Positions 51,345 through 57,773 of a DNA stretch of 64,000 nt are shown here, in pieces. This DNA is from CADEDV01 sp048498035 (GTDB lineage Bacteria; Bacteroidota; Bacteroidia; Chitinophagales; Chitinophagaceae): positions 248,001 through 312,000 of the forward strand of contig JBEHYT010000002.1 in the NCBI GenBank assembly GCA_048498035.1. The letters run 5' to 3'. The notes beneath the pieces were generated by a model. The model was not told the DNA's origin and ran no database searches. It was given only the letters and a program-made list of their open reading frames with translations. A program made the translations under genes and the position numbers. Every line of letters starts with the position of its first letter. The stretch's first letter is position 1.

Positions 51345-51673
51345 GCACCGTGCAAGCTCAAATTCTTTCGAAAGATTATTAAGAAAGGAAAAAAGAGCTG
51401 CAATAGGCAATAACAATTTTCGATCTTAGTCTTGCCGTTACTCGGACGTTACTTGAAGAGCAAAAAGAACCCCGTACCGTTGTACGATACAGGGCGTTCT
51501 ACGAAAGGTTTAGTAGCCCATGCAGGATTATATCCATGATCCCTTTCGCATTGATTTACCCAAAGTCTCTCAGCCCTTACAGGGCTGACGGCGTTTTCAT
51601 TTGCTCGCTCACCCGAGCAAGCTCGGCTCGCTACCAAATAAAAACGCCTCTCGCTGAGCTCGAGAGGCGTTTG
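51345..51673. other. 329-bp boundary region between the island and tRNA-Glu
   Basis: No real gene is visible. It contains hairpins AGCCCT-TAC-AGGGCT (about 51577-51591) and CGAGC-AA-GCTCG (about 51614-51625), and the tRNA terminator at 51636-51672. An 85-residue minus frame crosses the tRNA and is not a gene. No integrase or tRNA-derived direct repeat is seen. Confidence 0.6.
51636..51672 (-). terminator. Terminator of tRNA-Glu
   Basis: Perfect 12-bp stem AAACGCCTCTCG / CGAGAGGCGTTT with 7-base loop, directly abutting the tRNA 3' end. On the minus strand it is followed by TTATTTGG, so it terminates the tRNA transcript. Confidence 0.9.
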
Positions 51674-51745
51674 TAGCCCGTACGGGATTCGAACCCGTAT
51701 CACCACCGTGAAAGGGTGGTGTCCTAGCCCTTAGACGAACGGGCC
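51674..51745 (-). tRNA. tRNA-Glu (anticodon TTC)
   Basis: A 72-base cloverleaf on the minus strand: 7-bp acceptor GGCCCGT/ACGGGCT with discriminator A, anticodon stem CCACC/GGTGG with loop CTTTCAC (anticodon TTC) and T arm ACGGG-TTCGAAT-CCCGT. CCA is not encoded. Its 3' end faces the A+T-rich island. The terminator follows one base later. tRNA 3' ends are classic integration targets, though no duplicated fragment was found at the other island end. Confidence 0.97.
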
Positions 51746-52046
51746 GTCTTTAAAAACAGGGTTTTACGCTGCTTTTTGGGACGGCAAAGATAATCGTCGC
51801 CGCAATTCCAGCCAAATGTTTTTGAATCCGTTAGCAGGCCCTGCCTGATGACCCACCCTGGTAGCCCAACAGGCAATCGAAATCCACTCAAAATCAAACG
51901 AAAGCAACCGTAATTCCAATCCCTTCCATTTCACTTTTTTGTCGCTTCGATTCCCTTTTTCTCCAAACGGTTTTCCTAACTTCGCCCCGCTCTCGCCGGT
52001 CATTTACACCACCGGTTTTCATTCACAAACCTCAATCGTTCTCAAA
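51746..52046. other. 301-bp intergenic region upstream of gap
   Basis: This space separates divergent tRNA-Glu and gap. TAACTTCG at 51977-51984 resembles the -7 TAnnTTTG box with one change, but I see no well-spaced -33 partner. A 79-residue minus frame overlaps it and has no homology that I recognise. Confidence 0.4.
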
Positions 52047-53057
52047 ATGAGCACCGTAAAAGTAGCTATCAATGGTTTCGGACGCATCGGCCGACTCGTG
52101 TACCGCCAAATCTACAAAATGGACGGCATCGATGTGGTAGCCATCAACGATCTTACCAGCCCCAAAGTACTAGCCCACCTGCTGAAATATGACAGCGCAC
52201 AGGGCCGGTTTGATGCCGACGTAAAAGCCACCGAAGACTCCATCGTAGTCAACGGCGATACCGTTCGCATCTATGCCCAGAAAAACCCGGCAGAAATACC
52301 CTGGAAGAGTCATGACGTAGACGTAGTACTGGAATGCACAGGCTTCTTCACCGATAAAGACAAAGCCTCCGCACACCTTACCGCCGGCGCAAAGCGCGTA
52401 GTAATCTCAGCCCCCGCCACCGGCGACCTGAAAACCATCGTTTTCAATGTAAACCACAACATACTGGATGGCTCAGAAACCATCATCAGTTGCGCGTCCT
52501 GCACCACCAACTGCCTGGCGCCTATGGCGCAGGTGCTTGACGAACAATTTGGCATTGTAAATGCCCTGATGACTACCGTTCACGCCTATACCAACGACCA
52601 GAATACACAGGATGCGCCGCACCCGAAAGGCGACCTGCGCCGCGCCCGTGCCGCCGCCCAGAACATCGTGCCCAACAGCACCGGCGCCGCCAAAGCCATC
52701 GGCCTGGTATTACCCAACCTGAAAGGAAAAATGGACGGCTCCGCCCAACGTGTACCAACCCTTACCGGCTCACTCACCGAAGTGACAGCAGTATTGGGTA
52801 AAAAAGTAACCGTGGAAGAAGTAAACGCAGCTATGAAAGCGGCGTCTAACGAAAGTTTTGGCTACACCACCGACGAGATCGTAAGCAGCGATATCATCGG
52901 CATCACTTACGGCTCGCTATTTGATGCTACACAAACAAGAGTGCAAACCGTGGGCGATGTTCAACTGGTACGCACCGTATCCTGGTACGATAACGAAATG
53001 AGCTATGTTAGCCAGCTCGTTCGCACCGTGCATTATTTTGCAAAATTGATTAGCTAA
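52047..53057 (+). CDS. gapA: Glyceraldehyde-3-phosphate dehydrogenase
   Basis: Start at ATG 52047 gives the standard VKVAINGFGRIGRLVYRQIY opening; a frame from 51939 adds 36 residues with no match to the family. The 336-residue protein has the catalytic ASCTTNCLAP with Cys152, the TTVHAYTNDQ loop and the RVPTLTGSLTEVTAVL region. The end SWYDNEMSYVSQLVRTVHYF is canonical. It catalyses NAD-dependent oxidation of glyceraldehyde-3-phosphate in glycolysis. A hairpin with T-run follows, then a small gene and pgk. Confidence 0.98.
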   Translation: MSTVKVAINGFGRIGRLVYRQIYKMDGIDVVAINDLTSPKVLAHLLKYDSAQGRFDADVKATEDSIVVNGDTVRIYAQKNPAEIPWKSHDVDVVLECTGFFTDKDKASAHLTAGAKRVVISAPATGDLKTIVFNVNHNILDGSETIISCASCTTNCLAPMAQVLDEQFGIVNALMTTVHAYTNDQNTQDAPHPKGDLRRARAAAQNIVPNSTGAAKAIGLVLPNLKGKMDGSAQRVPTLTGSLTEVTAVLGKKVTVEEVNAAMKAASNESFGYTTDEIVSSDIIGITYGSLFDATQTRVQTVGDVQLVRTVSWYDNEMSYVSQLVRTVHYFAKLIS

Positions 53058-53070
53058 TAAACCTTATATA

Positions 53071-53107
53071 CTGCCGCTGCTTGTCCACCACAACCAGCGG
53101 CAGTTTT
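53071..53107 (+). terminator. Terminator-like hairpin after gap
   Basis: CTGCCGCTG (53071-53079) pairs with CAGCGGCAG (53095-53103), then TTTTAT. The 15-base loop is long, so termination may be partial. The next ATG is at 53114. Confidence 0.65.
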
Positions 53108-53113
53108 ATCCGT

Positions 53114-53473
53114 ATGAAGATTAAAAATATTGAGGGACTGTCGGCCTCCGACCTCGAACAGGAAGTGGCCAACGGCGCCCGTTTTGTGTTTTATTCGTAT
53201 TGCATTTCATTGCTTGTTGTAACGCTGCGCCGGACGTCGGACGTATATTTTATACCACCGGGCAAACGCCGTTCTTTTAAAAGCTGGCCCTTCACCCTTC
53301 TCACACTTTTTACAGGTTGGTGGGGTATTCCCTGGGGACCCGTTTACACGGTTTCCAGCATCGGGTCAAACCTGAACGGTGGAAAAGATGTAACCGATGA
53401 GGTTATGTCGACAGTAGCCGGGCACCTTCTGTTCCAGGAAGCGCGACAAGCACGTACAATGCAACAACTTTAA
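53114..53473 (+). CDS. Hypothetical protein between gap and pgk
   Basis: Start at ATG 53114 (MKIKNIEGLSASDLEQEVANGARFVFY); a TTG start at 53081 would lie inside the hairpin and is less likely. The 119-residue protein has hydrophobic stretches FVFYSYCISLLVVTL and FTLLTLFTGWWGIPWGPVYTV, suggesting one or two membrane segments, with VYFIPPGKRRSFKSWP between. The pattern GWWGIPWGPVYT is also seen in small Bacteroidota membrane proteins of unknown role. It lies 17 bp upstream of pgk and likely shares its transcript. Confidence 0.7.
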   Translation: MKIKNIEGLSASDLEQEVANGARFVFYSYCISLLVVTLRRTSDVYFIPPGKRRSFKSWPFTLLTLFTGWWGIPWGPVYTVSSIGSNLNGGKDVTDEVMSTVAGHLLFQEARQARTMQQL

Positions 53474-53490
53474 CTATCAAACGAAAGGCT

Positions 53491-54690
53491 ATGTCTACAT
53501 TCAGCAACCACAATTTCAAAGGGGAAAAAGCATTGGTACGGGTTGACTTCAATGTACCACTGGATAAATCAACACTTGCTATCACAGACGATACGCGGAT
53601 GCGTGCAGCCCTTCCCACTATAAAAAAGATAACGGGAGATGGTGGCGCCGTGATCCTGATGAGCCATTTGGGACGACCGAAAGACGGCCCCGAAGATAAA
53701 TTCTCATTGAAACACCTCGTTGCACACCTTTCTGAATTGCTGGGTACTGCGGTAGAATTTGCCAACGACTGCATCGGCGAAGAAGCCGAAAAAAAAGCAG
53801 CCGCCCTGAAGCCCGGTCAAATCTTGTTGCTGGAAAACCTGCGGTTTTACAAGGAGGAAGAGAAAGGAGATAAAGGATTTGCTGAAAAACTTTCAAAATT
53901 GGGCGACGTGTGGGTAAATGATGCATTTGGTACCGCACACCGCGCGCATGCATCTACTGCCGTCATCGCGCAATTTTTTCCAAAAGACAAGCGCATGTTT
54001 GGTTTGTTGATGGAAGCCGAAGTAAAAAGCGCAGAAAAAGTATTGCATAGCGCAGAAAGACCTTTTGTCGCCATTATCGGCGGCGCAAAAGTGTCTGATA
54101 AAATTCTGATCATCGAAAACCTGCTGGAAAAAGCAACCGATATTATTATCGGAGGTGGAATGGCATACACCTTTATGAAAGCCGAAGGCGGCCAGATCGG
54201 TAAATCGCTGTGCGAAGACGACCGACTTGCCACCGCGCTCGAAATTCTCAAAAAAGCAGAAGCAAAAAATGTCTGCATTCACCTTCCTTCAGACTCCGTG
54301 ATTGCCGATCAGTTTGCCGCTGAAGCGCAAACGTCTGCATCTCCCAGCAACCACATTCCCGATGGCTGGATGGGGCTTGACATTGGCGCCAATGCATGTG
54401 AACAGTTTACAAACGTGATCCATGCCGCCAAAACCATCCTGTGGAACGGTCCGATGGGTGTTTTTGAAATGGAAAAATTCCAACATGGTACGAAAACCAT
54501 CGCTACGGCCGTGGCCGAAGCAACCGAGAAGGGCGCTTATTCACTTGTAGGCGGCGGTGATTCTGTAGCTGCTGTGAACCAGTTTCATTTTACGGATAAG
54601 GTGAGTTATGTATCAACCGGTGGAGGCGCCATGCTCGAATTTTTTGAAGGGAAAACCCTGCCTGGCATTGCCGCAGTACAGGAAGGTTAA
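53491..54690 (+). CDS. pgk: Phosphoglycerate kinase
   Basis: The 399-residue protein has KALVRVDFNVPLD (phosphoglycerate-binding), MSHLGRPKDGPEDKFSLKHLVAHLSELL, LLENLRFYKEEEKGDKGFAEKLS, the hinge PFVAIIGGAKVSDKILIIENLL, and GGGDSVAAVNQF with ATP-binding STGGGAMLEFFEGK near the end. It makes 3-phosphoglycerate and ATP from 1,3-bisphosphoglycerate. Pairing with gap is the usual glycolytic arrangement in this phylum. Confidence 0.98.
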   Translation: MSTFSNHNFKGEKALVRVDFNVPLDKSTLAITDDTRMRAALPTIKKITGDGGAVILMSHLGRPKDGPEDKFSLKHLVAHLSELLGTAVEFANDCIGEEAEKKAAALKPGQILLLENLRFYKEEEKGDKGFAEKLSKLGDVWVNDAFGTAHRAHASTAVIAQFFPKDKRMFGLLMEAEVKSAEKVLHSAERPFVAIIGGAKVSDKILIIENLLEKATDIIIGGGMAYTFMKAEGGQIGKSLCEDDRLATALEILKKAEAKNVCIHLPSDSVIADQFAAEAQTSASPSNHIPDGWMGLDIGANACEQFTNVIHAAKTILWNGPMGVFEMEKFQHGTKTIATAVAEATEKGAYSLVGGGDSVAAVNQFHFTDKVSYVSTGGGAMLEFFEGKTLPGIAAVQEG

Positions 54691-54774
54691 TCTTAACCGT
54701 GGGCAAAGCAGGCTAATGTGCACCCCGAAGTGAGATTTTACTATTTTATAATAAAATGCGTTGTTTGCAAGCCC

Positions 54775-54805
54775 TTGCGGCTTGCTTCTTTTTTTTCTAC
54801 CTTCG
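54775..54805 (+). promoter_or_regulatory. Bacteroidota-type promoter for the LemA/TPM operon
   Basis: TTG at 54775-54777 and TACCTTCG at 54798-54805 (TAnnTTTG with one change) are separated by 20 bp. A transcript starting a few bases later would begin just before ATG 54825, which decides the LemA start. Confidence 0.5.
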
Positions 54806-54824
54806 GTTCCTAAACTCTACACAC

Positions 54825-55418
54825 ATGAAAGGGACACGCAATGTTGCACTTATCGGTATTGCCGCACTGGTACTCATTCTCCTGGTTTGGGGCTGCAGCG
54901 GTCAACGTGCATTGGTAAAGGCTGATGAACAGGTTGCAAACGACTGGAACGATGTTCAGGCCGCCTACCAAAACCGGGCTGACCTGGTTCCCAATCTTGT
55001 GAATACGGTAAAAGGCGCTGCCGATTTTGAAAAATCCACGCTTACCGCTGTAATCGAAGCACGGGCCAAAGCCACTTCTATCAACCTGACCGCAGACCAG
55101 CTAACTCCTGAGAATATGCAAAAATTCCAGGATGCACAAACACAGATGACAGGTGCGTTGAAGAGCCTGCTGGTAACGGTAGAAAAATACCCCGATCTCA
55201 AAGCCAACCAGAACTTCCTGGATCTGCAACACAAACTGGATGGTATAGAAGGCGATATCCGGAATGCCCGGATGAAATTTAATAAGTCTGTTAACACCTA
55301 TAATGTAAAAGTCCGTTCATTCCCAAATAATGTACTGGCTGGTATGTTTGGTTTCTCGAAGAAAGAAGGCTTCAAAGCCGATGAGGGTGCTGAAAAAGCG
55401 CCTACTGTACAATTCTAG
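54825..55418 (+). CDS. LemA family protein
   Basis: Start ATG 54825, downstream of the likely promoter, rather than 54756. The 197-residue protein has an N-terminal membrane segment (VALIGIAALVLILLVWGCSG; the Cys might be lipidated, although Trp at -2 is atypical). The LemA helical domain contains VANDWNDVQAAYQNRADLVPNLVNTVKGAADFEKSTLTAVIEARAKA and IEGDIRNARMKFNKSVNTYNVKVRSFPNNVLAGMFGF. LemA proteins are membrane-anchored with the domain facing out; their function is poorly defined. It is 2 bp upstream of a second, similar LemA gene. Confidence 0.95.
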   Translation: MKGTRNVALIGIAALVLILLVWGCSGQRALVKADEQVANDWNDVQAAYQNRADLVPNLVNTVKGAADFEKSTLTAVIEARAKATSINLTADQLTPENMQKFQDAQTQMTGALKSLLVTVEKYPDLKANQNFLDLQHKLDGIEGDIRNARMKFNKSVNTYNVKVRSFPNNVLAGMFGFSKKEGFKADEGAEKAPTVQF

Positions 55419-55420
55419 TA

Positions 55421-56014
55421 ATGAGTCAGCAGCAAAAACGAATTGCCCTTATTGCAGGAGCCGTTGTGCTTATCCTGTTAGTCTGGATCATATCCGGCTA
55501 TAACGGGCTGGTGCGCAAACAGGAAAAAGTAGATCAAACCTGGGCCGAAGTGCAATCCACCTACCAGCGCAGGCTGGAACTGGTGCCGAATATTGTGAGC
55601 GTGGTTCGCGGCGTGGCCGATTTTGAAAAAACAACATTTACCGATCTGGCGGAAGCCCGTAGCAGGGCCATGTCGGGGTTGGGATCGATTAATAGTAAGG
55701 ATTCGTCTGGCATTAATCAGCAATACACAAGCCAGGACAGCGTGGCTGCACGCGCCAACCGCCTTATTGCGATTATTGAAAATTACCCGGAGTTGCGCGC
55801 TACAGAAGCATTTCACCAGCTACAGGCGCAGCTTAGCGGAACAGAACGGCGTATTAAAGTAGCAAGAAATGATTTCAATAACGCTGTGCGTGCCTATAAT
55901 ACCAGTGTACGAAGTTTTCCAACGAATATCGTCGCCGGGCTATTTGGATTTAAAAAGCGCGAAGGATTCCAGGCAGATACCAATGCCGATAAGGCCGTTG
56001 AAATAAAATTTTAA
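55421..56014 (+). CDS. LemA family protein, second copy
   Basis: The 197-residue protein is a paralogue of the preceding one: TWAEVQSTYQRRLELVPNIVSVVRGVADFEKTTFTDLAEARSRA and SGTERRIKVARNDFNNAVRAYNTSVRSFPTNIVAGLFGFKKREGFQ. It has an N-terminal anchor (IALIAGAVVLILLVWIISGYNGL) without the cysteine of copy one. The two differ in the middle, where this copy has a longer Ser/Gln-rich stretch. The pair are immediately followed by two TPM-domain genes, a common linkage. Confidence 0.95.
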   Translation: MSQQQKRIALIAGAVVLILLVWIISGYNGLVRKQEKVDQTWAEVQSTYQRRLELVPNIVSVVRGVADFEKTTFTDLAEARSRAMSGLGSINSKDSSGINQQYTSQDSVAARANRLIAIIENYPELRATEAFHQLQAQLSGTERRIKVARNDFNNAVRAYNTSVRSFPTNIVAGLFGFKKREGFQADTNADKAVEIKF

Positions 56015-56023
56015 ATAATAACC

Positions 56024-56485
56024 GTGTTCTCCTTCCTGAAAAGAAAACCTAAGCCTTTATTAAGTGACGAGGCGAATCATCTCGTTGTAAAGGCGATCCA
56101 GCACGCTGAAGAACGTACCAGTGGAGAAATCCGCGTGTATGTAGAAAGCCGTTGCCGGTTTGTGGATGCTATTGACCGCGCAGCCGAGATCTTCCGCAAA
56201 CTGCAGATGGAGAAGACAGAACAACGCAATGCGGTGCTGGTGTATATTGCCCTGAAAGATCGCCAACTGGCTATTTTTGGAGATGAAGGCATTCATCAAC
56301 GCGTAGGAGAAACATATTGGAAAGAACGCGTTGCAGATATGATCCACACCTTTAACAGGAAAGATTATGCAAAAGGAATTGCTGAATGTGTGATCCAGGT
56401 AGGAGAGGCACTGCATCAGCATTTTCCGTACGATAAGAATACAGACAAGAACGAATTACCAGACACGATAGTTTTTGGACGATGA
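56024..56485 (+). CDS. TPM domain protein (short)
   Basis: The frame begins with GTG at 56024 (MFSFLKRKPKPLLS). The 153-residue protein lacks a signal peptide and has a TPM domain: HAEERTSGEIRVYVESRCRFVDAIDRAAEIFRKLQMEKTEQRNAVLVYIALKDRQLAIFGDEGIHQRVG. The order is like DUF477/TPM phosphatase-like proteins. Its stop overlaps the next start (ATGA). The family is often next to LemA, and the partners may form a membrane complex. Confidence 0.9.
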   Translation: MFSFLKRKPKPLLSDEANHLVVKAIQHAEERTSGEIRVYVESRCRFVDAIDRAAEIFRKLQMEKTEQRNAVLVYIALKDRQLAIFGDEGIHQRVGETYWKERVADMIHTFNRKDYAKGIAECVIQVGEALHQHFPYDKNTDKNELPDTIVFGR

Positions 56486-57255
56486 GAAGATTACAACTTT
56501 TTCTGCTGGCATCCTGCATGCTGTTTTCACTGGCTTCCCTGGCACAGGTAGAAAAAGTGATCCCATCCCGGCCCAGTCCGCCAACATTGGTAAACGATTT
56601 CACAGGCAATTTTCTTACTGCTGCCGAAAAACAGGCACTCGAACAAAAATTGGTAGCCTATGATGATAGTACCTCCAACCAGGTTGTCATCGTTATTGTA
56701 AAATCACTCGAAGGTTATAGTGCAGACGAATACGCTATCGCGCTGGGACGCGCCTGGGGTGTTGGAAACAAAGACTTTAACAACGGCGTTGTTATATTGA
56801 TCAGCACCGGTGGTGGAGAAGGCAACCGTGATGCCTTTATCGCAACCGGCTACGGGTTGGAAGGAGCAATACCGGATGGAACCGCTCAGACGATCACCGA
56901 CCACGACATAATTGAAAATTTTAAAAAAGGGTATTATTACCAGGGGCTTGACGATGCAACCACTTCCATCCAGGAAGCTGCCGCAGGTAGATACAAAGCT
57001 CCTGCGGGATGGGGTAGTAGCAAGCAAAAGAAATTTCCAGCGGCACTCTTTATTGTCGCCATCATCCTGTTTATTGTTCTATCTGCCGGCTTTGGTGGCG
57101 GTGGAGGTGGTACCTATGTATCCGGTGGCGGATTTGGCGGATGGTCAGGAGGCGGCGGTGGCTGGAGCGGCGGCGGTGGTGGTGGTTCTTCTGGTGGGTT
57201 TGGTGGATTTGGAGGCGGCAGTTTCGGCGGGGGTGGCGCTGGAGGGAAATGGTAA
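56482..57255 (+). CDS. TPM domain protein with glycine-rich C-terminus
   Basis: The 257-residue protein has a signal peptide (LFLLASCMLFSLASLAQ), a TPM domain (LVNDFTGNFLTAAEKQALEQKLVAYDDSTSNQVVIVIVKSLEGYSADEYAIALGRAWGVG; NRDAFIATGYGLEGAIPDG) and one membrane segment near the end (AALFIVAIILFIVLSAG). A Gly/Ser-rich low-complexity tail follows (about 205-257). The tail is encoded by G-rich triplets, so it is a slippage-prone stretch. It closes the LemA-LemA-TPM-TPM operon. Confidence 0.92.
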   Translation: MRRLQLFLLASCMLFSLASLAQVEKVIPSRPSPPTLVNDFTGNFLTAAEKQALEQKLVAYDDSTSNQVVIVIVKSLEGYSADEYAIALGRAWGVGNKDFNNGVVILISTGGGEGNRDAFIATGYGLEGAIPDGTAQTITDHDIIENFKKGYYYQGLDDATTSIQEAAAGRYKAPAGWGSSKQKKFPAALFIVAIILFIVLSAGFGGGGGGTYVSGGGFGGWSGGGGGWSGGGGGGSSGGFGGFGGGSFGGGGAGGKW

Positions 57256-57282
57256 TTAATTCGGTAATACGATAATTCGGTG

Positions 57283-57675
57283 ATTCGATAATCACTGTTG
57301 TCCGGGGAAAATTTAGCAAATACGATCACCTGGACACCTGCATTCGCCTGCGGCTTCTTTGCCTCCACGGCCGGCGGGCCGAGTTGCAGCTCCGGCGCTG
57401 TTTTTTGTGCTTGGCAGCGCCATTCCGCTACGCGGAACCGCACAAAAAGAAGGCGCCTCCGCCGCAACTGGTAGATTTAAATACACTTCGACGAATCGCT
57501 AACCGCTGATATCAAGTGAAACTTTTACTGCACAGCGAAATCAGAGTTGCTTTTGAATAAGGGGCCTTGCTTTTAAATTGGACAAAAAGTGGGTTAAATA
57601 ATCTTTGATATTCAGGCTAGTAAACAGGTCCTGAGTTGGATTTTTATTTTCTCCGGACAACAATGATTCGATAAT
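57283..57675. mobile_element. Non-autonomous mobile element, copy 2 (373 bp, TIRs, perfect 10-bp target duplication)
   Basis: Element 57293-57665. Left end CACTGTTGTCCGGGGAAAA is inverted at the right end (CATTGTTGTCCGGAGAAAA on the other strand). Both flanks read ATTCGATAAT (57283-57292 and 57666-57675), a perfect 10-bp duplication. The right 139 bp matches copy 1, while the middle is unrelated and G+C rich with palindromes such as TTCCGC-TAC-GCGGAA. No transposase frame. Mobilised in trans, probably by an IS4-like transposase (inference). Confidence 0.85.
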
Positions 57676-57694
57676 GGAGGAAGGTGAAAAATAT

Positions 57695-57731
57695 AAAAAG
57701 AGCCGTTCGCCCAGGCGAACGGCTCTTTTTA
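57695..57731. terminator. Bidirectional terminator
   Basis: AGAGCCGTTCGC-CCAG-GCGAACGGCTCT, a perfect 12-bp stem, with A-run before and T-run after. It lies 43 bp from the M1 aminopeptidase stop and also serves plus-strand read-through from the TPM operon. Confidence 0.93.
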
Positions 57732-57773
57732 TTCAATCAGCGAATTACTGCATCGCCGAACTATCGAATTAGA

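Larger units (their letters stand above)
57256..57773. other. 518-bp intergenic region with a mobile element and terminator
   Basis: No gene. It holds AATTCG-type repeats next to 57256, the 373-bp mobile-element copy 2 and the terminator at 57695-57731. Confidence 0.8.

Noticed and set aside
51449..51706. 85-residue minus frame next to the island
   Set aside because: It runs through the tRNA-Glu and its terminator and shows no protein-like pattern.
51764..52003. 79-residue minus frame upstream of gap
   Set aside because: It occupies the divergent promoter region of gap and tRNA-Glu and has no recognisable features.
57114..57467. Proline-rich minus frame of 117 residues
   Set aside because: It is the complement of the glycine-rich tail of the TPM protein plus the mobile element; low-complexity artefact.
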